Assembly (NCBI GenBank): GCA_002718095.1
Contig: PBDP01000004.1
Coordinates: 60,020 to 65,112, forward strand
Source of the DNA: Chloroflexota bacterium
GTDB taxonomy: Bacteria > Chloroflexota > Dehalococcoidia > Lucifugimonadales > UBA826
DNA length: 5,093 bases
Direction of reading: 5' to 3'
Positions within the stretch are counted from its first letter, which is position 1, and each line of letters starts with the position of its first letter. Of the stretch, positions 1 to 5,093 are shown piece by piece. The notes beneath the pieces were generated by a model. That model was not told the origin of the DNA. It ran no database searches and saw only the letters and a program-made list of their open reading frames with translations. Position numbers and translations under genes: made by a program.

Positions 1-1137
1 AAAATTGTAAAAAAAATAGGAATGGATATAGGATTTGATATTGTTAAGATAACAAATGCGGATTCATTTTTTGAAGATGAAAAGGCCGCATTAAAAAGAT
101 TTAATGATGGTTATATCAATGATTATCCTTGGTACGATAAAGATAGGATAAAACTTATGAATAGGCCTACTTTGTTGCTCGAAGGTGCTAAGTCAGTAAT
201 ATCTCTTGGGGCAAGCTACTTAAATCCAGGCACACCTGATTATGATCCAAATAAATTGCACGGTAAAATTGCAAAATATGCTTTAGGAGATGATTATCAT
301 AAAGTTTTAAAAGAACGTCTTAAGTCGTTTTGTACTCAAATATCAGAGTGTCTAGGACAAGATGTTAAAACAAGAATATTCGTTGATGACGGCCCAATGA
401 ACGATAGAGCTGCAGCTCGGAGGTCAGGGCTAGGTTGGGTAGGTAAAAATACAAATATAATTACAGAAAATTATGGTTCTTGGGTATTGTTAGGTCAGGT
501 TATTACAGATTTAGAGTTAGACGTAGATGAACCATTAAAAAAGAATTGCGGGAATTGTGTTCGCTGCATAGATGATTGTCCTACAGGAGCCATTGTAGCT
601 CCATACGTCATAGATAATTCAAAATGTATTTCCTACTTAACAATTGAACTTAAAGGGATAATCCCTAGAGATATGAGGCCGTTATTAGGAGATTGGATTT
701 TTGGATGTGATATATGCCAAGATGTTTGCCCTGTAAACAGAAAGGCAAAAATTGGGACTATTAAAGAATTTGAAAAGCGTAAAGGATTTGAACTCACAGA
801 ATTATTACCTGTTTTGGATATGGACCAAGATACATTTAGCAAAGTTTATAAAAATAGTCCTATAAAGAGGACTAAATTGAGTGGTCTCAAAAGAAATGTA
901 TGTGTGGCATTAGGTAATATTGGTGATGTACGTGCTGTTGAGCCTTTATCTAAAATATTGAAAAAATCTGATCCAGTTTTAAAAATACACGCAGCTTGGG
1001 CCCTAGGTAGAATAGGAGGTATGTCAGCATATAAGATACTTTTAGAAGAATTAGATAAAGACAACCCAATGGAAGTTAAAGATGAGATTAAATATTCTTT
1101 AGCTGATTTACAGGCGGTAAATGGTAAACGTAATTAA
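1..1137 (+). CDS. queG: Epoxyqueuosine reductase QueG, 5'-partial
   Basis: QueG reduces epoxyqueuosine to queuosine at the wobble position of GUN-anticodon tRNAs, using cobalamin and two [4Fe-4S] clusters in the cytoplasm. Residues below count from the ATG at 22. The stretch DDGPMNDRAAARRSGLGWVG (122-141) is the conserved family core and carries the expected acidic residue. A ferredoxin-like CxxCxxCxxxCP motif follows (C176, C179, C182, C186), then C202 and CDICQDVC (C229, C232, C236), which supplies the second cluster. Residues about 288-365 look like HEAT-type helical repeats (ALGNIGD, ALGRIGG), as in long QueG forms. The frame is open from base 1 and the codons before the ATG (KIVKKIG) continue the usual N-terminal helix leading into GFDIVKIT. 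The AGGA before that ATG has no spacing, so the true start is probably left of the window. No cysteine or core motif is missing. The next gene starts 9 bases after the stop. Confidence 0.95.
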   Translation, partial: KIVKKIGMDIGFDIVKITNADSFFEDEKAALKRFNDGYINDYPWYDKDRIKLMNRPTLLLEGAKSVISLGASYLNPGTPDYDPNKLHGKIAKYALGDDYHKVLKERLKSFCTQISECLGQDVKTRIFVDDGPMNDRAAARRSGLGWVGKNTNIITENYGSWVLLGQVITDLELDVDEPLKKNCGNCVRCIDDCPTGAIVAPYVIDNSKCISYLTIELKGIIPRDMRPLLGDWIFGCDICQDVCPVNRKAKIGTIKEFEKRKGFELTELLPVLDMDQDTFSKVYKNSPIKRTKLSGLKRNVCVALGNIGDVRAVEPLSKILKKSDPVLKIHAAWALGRIGGMSAYKILLEELDKDNPMEVKDEIKYSLADLQAVNGKRN

Positions 1138-1146
1138 GGGATTATC

Positions 1147-1908
1147 ATGTCAGGTAAAGTTTTTCTAATAAATGTTGGTAGTAATGCTAATCATTCTTTT
1201 TGTAGCCCTGTATTTGATGACCGTACATTTGAGTTTATTCCAATACCTGAAGATATAGAAGTTTCATATCCTCATGGGATTAAATATAAGGATTTGAGAT
1301 CTTATTATGATCCGTCGAGTGATTTAGATTTATATATTCCGGAAAATTTACGAGAAGTAGCCATGCATAATGATCCAGAGTTCGATACTTTTACTTATGG
1401 AGACAATTGTGATGTGAATCCACGCGCTTCAGCATTGAGAAAAGTTTCAAGAGGTGATTTTCTAATATTTATTTCAAGGCTACAGAATTGGACCAAAGGT
1501 GCCCCTACTAGCATTTTTGGGTTTTATTTAATAGGTTATATACATGTAGATCAGGTTGTCGGATCTGTAGTTAATCCTCTAGAAAAAGGTCTTATGAGTA
1601 GATTTTCTGTTAATGCCCATGTGAGGGCAGCTATGTTCGATAAGAGTATGTGGAATTCATTTTGGCTTTTTTCAGGTTCTTCTTGGTCAAAAAGATTTTT
1701 AAAAGCTGTTCCTGTGACAAAAAAATTCTGTGATGATGTTTTTAGAAAATCAAATGGTCAGAAGTGGGATTGGGGAAAAAATAGAACAGATCTTCAAGTT
1801 ATTGGTTCTTATACTAGGACTTGTAGGCCTATTCTGAATCCTAATACTGAATCTGATCATAAAAGAATTGATATTTTGTGGAAGTGGATATCAAAGTATT
1901 CAGAATGA
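1147..1908 (+). CDS. Nmad3-like protein of unknown function (putative nucleotide-modification-associated domain)
   Basis: No function can be assigned with certainty. The 253-residue protein has no signal peptide or membrane segment, so it is probably cytoplasmic. It opens with a beta strand and turn, KVFLINVGSN (4-13), followed by SPVFDDRTFEFIPIPE (20-35). That pattern (SP-x-x-x-D, then an aromatic strand ending PIPE) recalls the Nmad3 family, described by comparative genomics near nucleic-acid base-modification genes. Further conserved-looking blocks are TYGD (83-86), GDFLIFISRL (103-112), GFYLIGYIHV (125-134), NAH (156-158) and SGSSWSKRFLKAVPV (176-190). The GD-plus-strand followed by FYLIGY is reminiscent of EVE/ASCH/PUA-like beta barrels that bind modified bases; this is inference. 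The start is supported by AAGGG at 1136-1140, overlapping the queG stop and 6 bases before the ATG. Co-transcription with queG is likely. Codon use looks like that of its neighbours. The gene call is secure; the family name is from memory of motifs. Confidence 0.6.
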   Translation: MSGKVFLINVGSNANHSFCSPVFDDRTFEFIPIPEDIEVSYPHGIKYKDLRSYYDPSSDLDLYIPENLREVAMHNDPEFDTFTYGDNCDVNPRASALRKVSRGDFLIFISRLQNWTKGAPTSIFGFYLIGYIHVDQVVGSVVNPLEKGLMSRFSVNAHVRAAMFDKSMWNSFWLFSGSSWSKRFLKAVPVTKKFCDDVFRKSNGQKWDWGKNRTDLQVIGSYTRTCRPILNPNTESDHKRIDILWKWISKYSE

Positions 1909-1939
1909 TAATGTTTTATAAACGTGATAAACTTCCTCC

Positions 1940-2032
1940 TAGCCGGGGGAGCTTAGTTATCTAGGCTGAGAGGGTAAAAGTACCGACTCCTTATCTGGTA
2001 CCTATTTAGATAATGCTATATAGGGAGTGCTA
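1940..2032 (+). ncRNA. TPP riboswitch aptamer (THI element)
   Basis: This leader RNA binds thiamin pyrophosphate and controls the thiZXY-thiD genes. Conserved blocks appear in the right order: GGGGGAGC (1945-1952), CUGAGA (1966-1971), GACUCC (1985-1990), ACCU (2000-2003), GAUAAUGC (2009-2016) and UAGGGA (2021-2026). I can draw every helix. P1 is UAGC 1940-1943 with GCUA 2029-2032. P2 is GGAG 1948-1951 with CUCC 1987-1990. P3 is CUUAG 1952-1956 with CUAGG 1961-1965 around a UUAU loop. A small extra stem GGUA/UACC (1973-1976 with 1981-1984, loop AAAG) follows. P4 is CCUAU 2001-2005 with AUAGG 2020-2024, and P5 is UAG 2007-2009 with CUA 2016-2018. P1 is short and the linker between P2 and P4 is somewhat long, but the ligand-contact motifs look intact. 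Confidence 0.95.
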
Positions 2033-2073
2033 TTCTTCTCCGGTATTCATTAGATATAAGGTGGAATTATTAT
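2033..2073 (+). promoter_or_regulatory. Riboswitch expression platform with alternative pairing and thiZ Shine-Dalgarno
   Basis: CUUCUCCGG at 2035-2043 can pair over nine bases (two G-U) with CCGGGGGAG at 1943-1951, the 5' side of aptamer P2. UUCUCC at 2036-2041 can instead pair imperfectly with GGUGGAA around 2061-2066, covering the Shine-Dalgarno AAGGUGG at 2058-2064. The two pairings exclude each other. When TPP holds the aptamer together, the segment would be free to mask the ribosome site; without TPP it would be held by the P2 strand and leave the site open. There is no GC-rich hairpin with a U tract here, so translational rather than transcriptional control is inferred. Pairings were found by eye and energies were not computed. 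Confidence 0.5.
2058..2064 (+). promoter_or_regulatory. Shine-Dalgarno AAGGTGG deciding the TTG start of thiZ
   Basis: The near-consensus AAGGTGG lies 9 bases before the TTG at 2074. No ATG occurs in this frame close upstream. The next in-frame candidate, GTG at 2110, has no good ribosome site. This favours TTG initiation. Confidence 0.75.
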
Positions 2074-2853
2074 TTGAATACCAATATTCCTGATAACTCA
2101 TTGGGCAGAGTGTCTCTTAAAGGTGTTAACTATTCTTTGGATTCTTTAGAAATTCTTAGAAATATTGATCTTTCGGTTAATTCTAGAGAAATAGTATCTA
2201 TTATTGGGCCTAGTGGCTGTGGGAAAAGCTCGGTTTTGAATTTAATTTCAGGCCTTCAAAGTCCAGATTCTGGTCAGATTAAGATTGAAGGTAAAAGTGA
2301 TCAGTCCGATCGACTTAATATGATTTCGTATATGCAGCAAAAAGATTTGTTGTTACCCTGGCGAACGGTCTTAGATAATGTGATTTTAGGCCTTGAAATC
2401 CAAGGCATACCTAAGAAAGAATCTAGAAAAATAGCAATGGCACAAATGGAAAAATTTGGACTTTTAGGATTTGAAAATAAATATCCTTTTACATTATCTG
2501 GTGGCATGAAGCAAAGAGCTGCTTTTTTGAGAACTATTTTAATGAATAGGCCTATTTTGCTATTAGACGAGCCTTTTAGTGCGTTAGATGCTTTAAACCG
2601 GATGCAAATGCAAGAGTGGGTAATTAAATTGTTTGATGGGTTAGATAAGACTGTTATTTTTGTTACCCATGATATAGATGAAGCTATTTTTTTGTCAGAC
2701 AGAATTTATGTTATGTCTTCTTCTCCGGGTGAGTTCATTGCTATTGAAAACATTAAATTGACTCGACCAAGATCTAGAGAAATAATGTTTAGTTCAGATG
2801 TTTTAAGTATTAAAAATCGTTTATTAAATCAACTTTTGAAACCAGCATTGTAG
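2074..2853 (+). CDS. thiZ: ABC transporter ATPase for thiamin pyrimidine precursor (ThiZ)
   Basis: This cytoplasmic ATP-binding subunit powers the importer formed with ThiX and ThiY. Every ABC motif is present: Walker A GPSGCGKSS (45-53), Q-loop glutamine Q89 in YMQQKDLLLPW, signature LSGGMKQR (141-148), Walker B ILLLDEP (161-167, D165 and E166), D-loop SALD (169-172) and switch histidine H199 in VTHD. The LLPW after the Q-loop and the 259-residue length are typical of the nitrate/sulfonate/taurine/pyrimidine (SsuB/TauB/ThiZ) class. By sequence alone that class is hard to separate. The ThiZ assignment rests on the TPP riboswitch just upstream, the ThiY-like binding protein and thiD downstream. 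Translation begins at a TTG with a strong Shine-Dalgarno AAGGTGG 9 bases away. It is the first gene of its operon; thiX begins 7 bases after its stop. Expression should fall when TPP is plentiful. Confidence 0.88.
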   Translation: MNTNIPDNSLGRVSLKGVNYSLDSLEILRNIDLSVNSREIVSIIGPSGCGKSSVLNLISGLQSPDSGQIKIEGKSDQSDRLNMISYMQQKDLLLPWRTVLDNVILGLEIQGIPKKESRKIAMAQMEKFGLLGFENKYPFTLSGGMKQRAAFLRTILMNRPILLLDEPFSALDALNRMQMQEWVIKLFDGLDKTVIFVTHDIDEAIFLSDRIYVMSSSPGEFIAIENIKLTRPRSREIMFSSDVLSIKNRLLNQLLKPAL

Positions 2854-2860
2854 GATACTT

Positions 2861-3634
2861 ATGAAAAGAAAATTAACATGGATTCCATCAATATTTTTTG
2901 TCATAGTAGTCTTAATAATATGGGATGTATTAGTAAAAATTAACGATGTTCCTTCATGGCTTTTGCCTAGTCCTTCTGAAATATTTAAAGCTATGTTAGA
3001 TAATGCTCGTATACTTACTTCACATACTATTACAACCTTGATTGAAGTGATATTAGGCTTTGTTATTGCTTTGTTTGTGGGGTTATTTTTATCTTCTGCG
3101 ATTACATTGTCTAGTACGATAGAAAAATCTTTCTATCCATTTATTATTGCTTCACAAACCATTCCTATAATTGTTATCGCTCCAATGCTATTAGTTTGGG
3201 TTGGATATGGATTAATGCCAAAAATAATTGTTGTTGCTCTTATTAGTTTTTTCCCTATTGTGGTCAATACAGTTGATGGTATGAAATCTATAGATATAGA
3301 TTTAGAGAAATTATTTAGAACAATGGGTGCTAGTAATTGGGATATATTTAGAAAAATTAGAATACCGAATTCATTACCTTATATGTTTTCAGGTTTGAGG
3401 GTTGCTATATCTATTAGTGTTATCGGTGCTGTAATTGGAGAATGGGTAGGGTCTAGTGAAGGTTTAGGATACTTAATGATCAGATCAAAACCACAATTCC
3501 AGACAGAACTTGTATTTGCAGCAATATTTATTTTGTCTATCATGGGAATCATTTTATTTTTTGGAATTGGATTAGTAGAAAAATTATGTATCCCTTGGAA
3601 TAATTTTAGAAAAGGAGATAACCTTGGCAAATAA
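2861..3634 (+). CDS. thiX: ABC transporter permease for thiamin pyrimidine precursor (ThiX)
   Basis: This integral membrane subunit forms the translocation path and probably works as a homodimer, since only one permease gene is present. The 257 residues show about six hydrophobic segments, near 8-26, 58-82, 92-114, 120-138, 181-198 and 216-238. The EAA loop that docks on the ATPase is LEKLFRTMGASNWDIFRKI (148-166), with the conserved glycine G156 and the following IP at 168-169, as in the binding-protein-dependent permease superfamily. SWLLPSPSEIF (32-42) near the N terminus is typical of the SsuC/TauC/ThiX branch. AGGA at 2852-2855 serves the ATG at 2861 with a short spacing. The gene overlaps the start of thiY by 11 bases, which suggests coupled translation. 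Substrate choice is inferred from the riboswitch and from thiY and thiD. Confidence 0.88.
   Translation: MKRKLTWIPSIFFVIVVLIIWDVLVKINDVPSWLLPSPSEIFKAMLDNARILTSHTITTLIEVILGFVIALFVGLFLSSAITLSSTIEKSFYPFIIASQTIPIIVIAPMLLVWVGYGLMPKIIVVALISFFPIVVNTVDGMKSIDIDLEKLFRTMGASNWDIFRKIRIPNSLPYMFSGLRVAISISVIGAVIGEWVGSSEGLGYLMIRSKPQFQTELVFAAIFILSIMGIILFFGIGLVEKLCIPWNNFRKGDNLGK
3611..3617 (+). promoter_or_regulatory. Shine-Dalgarno AAAGGAG deciding the TTG start of thiY
   Basis: AAAGGAG inside the end of thiX lies 6 bases before the TTG at 3624. The first in-frame ATG, at 3642, is 24 bases from this site, too far for normal use, so the TTG start is preferred. Starting at the ATG would still leave a complete lipoprotein signal peptide, so the signal peptide does not decide between them. 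Confidence 0.75.
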
Positions 3635-4619
3635 TTTTCGTATGAAAAATGTAGTTTTTTTAACCGCTTTTATTTTTTTAGGTATTTTTGCTAGTGCTTG
3701 TGAACAACAAAATGAAGGTAAAGATGTAACATTAGCACTAGACTGGTTTCCTAATGCCAACCATATAGGATTGTATATAGCAGAAGATAAAGGGTATTTT
3801 GAAGAAGAAGGTTTGAATGTAGAAATACGTACTCCTTCCGACCCGTCTACTATATTGCAAACTGTTGCATCTGGAACTGATGATTTTGGTATTAATTATC
3901 AACCTGACTTATTAATTGCTAGAGATGCGGGAATCCCTGTAGTCTCTGTCTTGGGAATGGTACAGCACCCACTCAATTCTATTATGGCACTTAAATCTTC
4001 AGGATATGAATCACTCAGTGACTTAAAGAATAAGAAGATAGGGTATCCGGGTATTCCGTGGAATGAAGATGCTCTTGATACGATGTTAAAGTCAGATGGC
4101 CTTACGGGAATTGAGGATATTGAGTTAGTAAATGTTGGCTGGGAATTAGGCACATCATTAATGTCAGGAAATGTTGATGCTGTTATTGGTGCATATTTTA
4201 CTCATGAGAGTATTAGTTTAGAAAATGAAGGATACCCTGTTGATATTTTTAGAATGGAAAATTGGGGTGTACCTGATTATTATGAACTCATTTTAGTTAC
4301 TAGTGAGGCTTATTTGGAGGATAACGATGAAACAGTTCGAAGTCTTGCAAGGGCTATTACGAAAGGATATAAAGATGCTGTTCAGGATCCTCAATCCGGT
4401 GTAGATATTTTGAAGAAATATTCTCCAGATATTGATGAGTCGATAGATAGGCCAGGTGCAGATTTGTTGCAAAACCTTTGGGTAGACGTAGGGGTGGATT
4501 TTGGAGATCAGACACCAGAAAAATGGAATAATTTCGCTAATTGGATGAAAGATAACGATATTATTTCTAATGACTTGAACATTGATGATGCTTATACTGA
4601 AGAATATTTTTATGATTAA
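3624..4619 (+). CDS. thiY: NMT1/THI5-like lipoprotein, pyrimidine-precursor binding protein (ThiY)
   Basis: This extracytoplasmic binding protein should deliver a thiamin pyrimidine (HMP or N-formyl-aminopyrimidine) to ThiX and ThiZ. Residues 8-25 form a hydrophobic signal segment ending in the lipobox ASAC, so C26 is the likely lipidated cysteine; alanine instead of leucine at -3 is a mild departure. The mature part begins with a Q/N/E-rich linker and then LALDWFPNANHIGLYIAEDK (37-56), the hallmark of the NMT1/THI5 family and of ThiY. GYFEEEGLNVEI (57-68), GINYQPDLLIAR (89-100), GMVQHPLNSIMAL (111-123) and GYPGIPWNEDAL (140-151) also match that family rather than SsuA or TauA. The 331-residue length is normal. 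The TTG start overlaps the end of thiX by 11 bases. thiD follows after 37 bases. The exact ligand, HMP or the formylated form, cannot be read from the sequence. Confidence 0.9.
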   Translation: MANNFRMKNVVFLTAFIFLGIFASACEQQNEGKDVTLALDWFPNANHIGLYIAEDKGYFEEEGLNVEIRTPSDPSTILQTVASGTDDFGINYQPDLLIARDAGIPVVSVLGMVQHPLNSIMALKSSGYESLSDLKNKKIGYPGIPWNEDALDTMLKSDGLTGIEDIELVNVGWELGTSLMSGNVDAVIGAYFTHESISLENEGYPVDIFRMENWGVPDYYELILVTSEAYLEDNDETVRSLARAITKGYKDAVQDPQSGVDILKKYSPDIDESIDRPGADLLQNLWVDVGVDFGDQTPEKWNNFANWMKDNDIISNDLNIDDAYTEEYFYD

Positions 4620-4638
4620 ACATATTCGACTTATTGAT

Positions 4639-4645
4639 AGAGGAG
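4639..4645 (+). promoter_or_regulatory. Shine-Dalgarno AGAGGAG for the GTG start of thiD
   Basis: AGAGGAG ends 11 bases before the GTG at 4657. The first ATG in the thiD frame, at 4678, is 32 bases away and would trim the N terminus to just before the first conserved motif, so GTG is the better start. Confidence 0.6.
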
Positions 4646-4656
4646 TATGAATATTT

Positions 4657-5093
4657 GTGATTTCTTTACCTAAAGCTATGACTATTGCAGGATCTGACTC
4701 TGGTGGTGGTGCCGGAATTCAGGCAGATTTAAAATCTTTTTCTGCTAATGGAGTATATGGATCGTCTGTGATAACGGCTATTACAGCTCAAAACACTTTA
4801 GGGGTTCATGACGTTCTAGAGTTGCCTATTTCATTAATTGAGTCTCAAATAAGAGCAGTGATGTCTGACATAGGATGTGATGTTATAAAAACAGGCATGC
4901 TCTCAAGTTCTGTTATTGTTGAGACGGTGGCTCAGACGTTGGGTGACTTTGATTTAAAGAATATTAATATAGTTGTAGATCCGGTTATGAAAGCTAAGGG
5001 TGGAGCAAGTTTAATAAATGACGATGCGATAGAGACAGTAAAAAATATATTAATACCAATGGCATCTGTTGTTACGCCTAATGTTCCGGAAGC
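4657..5093 (+). CDS. thiD: HMP/HMP-P kinase ThiD, 3'-partial
   Basis: ThiD phosphorylates 4-amino-5-hydroxymethyl-2-methylpyrimidine (HMP) and then HMP phosphate, giving the diphosphate that is coupled to thiazole phosphate. It is a cytoplasmic ribokinase-fold enzyme. From the GTG, the visible 145 codons show AMTIAGSDSGGGAGIQADLK (7-26), the substrate-site QNT (45-47), IKTGML (77-82), VVDPVM (106-111) and TPNVPE (140-145). All are ThiD hallmarks in the right order. The frame is open at the right edge, where roughly 110-130 residues, including the anion-hole GTGC region and catalytic aspartate, should remain. An in-frame TGA at 4648-4650 limits the N terminus. It is the fourth gene of the riboswitch-led operon and links the imported pyrimidine to thiamin synthesis. 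With salvage as its context, its HMP kinase step may matter as much as HMP-P phosphorylation. Confidence 0.95.
   Translation, partial: MISLPKAMTIAGSDSGGGAGIQADLKSFSANGVYGSSVITAITAQNTLGVHDVLELPISLIESQIRAVMSDIGCDVIKTGMLSSSVIVETVAQTLGDFDLKNINIVVDPVMKAKGGASLINDDAIETVKNILIPMASVVTPNVPE

Noticed and set aside
633-1064. Reverse-strand open frames (633-842 and 846-1064)
   Set aside because: They lie entirely inside queG, antisense to conserved protein motifs, have no ribosome site of note and show no recognisable domain.
1906-1920. Possible extended -10 promoter (TGATAATGT, or TTTATA) before the riboswitch
   Set aside because: A promoter is expected near here, but the match to TATAAT is weak and no convincing -35 box lies at the right distance, so I cannot place it.
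1056-1936. Rho-independent terminator after queG or after the Nmad3-like gene
   Set aside because: The 9-base gap after queG has no room for one, and 1909-1936 shows no hairpin with a U tract.
2029-2073. Intrinsic terminator in the riboswitch platform
   Set aside because: There is no stable GC-rich hairpin followed by a run of U, so attenuation is not supported.
2301-2507. Reverse-strand open frame opposite thiZ
   Set aside because: It is antisense to the conserved ABC motifs and has no independent support.
3379-4153. Reverse-strand open frames opposite thiX (3379-3630) and thiY (3899-4153)
   Set aside because: They are shadows of well-supported genes, with no family resemblance.
2074-4619. 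Transporter as a nitrate, taurine or sulfonate importer
   Set aside because: ThiZ and ThiX alone would allow it, but the TPP riboswitch, the WFPNANH motif of ThiY and the adjacent thiD point to a thiamin pyrimidine.
4647-4673. Eight-codon open frame in the thiY-thiD gap
   Set aside because: Its ATG sits only one base after the AGGAG, it is out of frame with thiD, and nothing marks it as a leader peptide.

Overview
The window is an AT-rich bacterial segment (roughly one third G+C by eye), almost fully coding. All recognisable genes lie on the + strand. From left to right it holds: (1) the 3' part of queG (epoxyqueuosine reductase), whose reading frame stays open through the left edge; (2) a 253-residue protein of unknown function that resembles the nucleotide-modification-associated (Nmad3-type) family, starting 9 bases after queG; (3) a 165-base intergenic region filled by a TPP (thiamin pyrophosphate) riboswitch and its expression platform; (4) a tight operon for a thiamin-pyrimidine ABC importer, thiZ (ATPase), thiX (permease) and thiY (lipoprotein binding protein); (5) the first 145 codons of thiD (HMP/HMP-P kinase), cut by the right edge.

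The riboswitch and the genes behind it make a coherent salvage module. ThiY should capture a thiamin pyrimidine precursor (HMP or a formylaminopyrimidine breakdown product) outside the membrane. ThiX and ThiZ import it, and ThiD phosphorylates the pyrimidine for coupling to the thiazole half of thiamin. The TPP aptamer closes the feedback loop. No U-tailed terminator hairpin lies between aptamer and start codon, but a CUUCUCC segment can pair either with the aptamer 5' strand or with the Shine-Dalgarno sequence of thiZ. I therefore infer translational control.

queG and the Nmad3-like gene form a separate upstream unit. QueG makes the last step of tRNA queuosine synthesis, and its neighbour belongs, by motif resemblance only, to a family linked with nucleic-acid base modification. 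This pairing is the least explained part of the window.

Organism: AT-rich DNA, strong Shine-Dalgarno sites, frequent TTG/GTG starts, a lipoprotein binding protein and a QueG with C-terminal HEAT repeats suggest Bacillota or an AT-rich Chloroflexota lineage. The sequence does not decide between them. I saw no mobile element, CRISPR array, tRNA or rRNA, and no clearly new multi-gene system.
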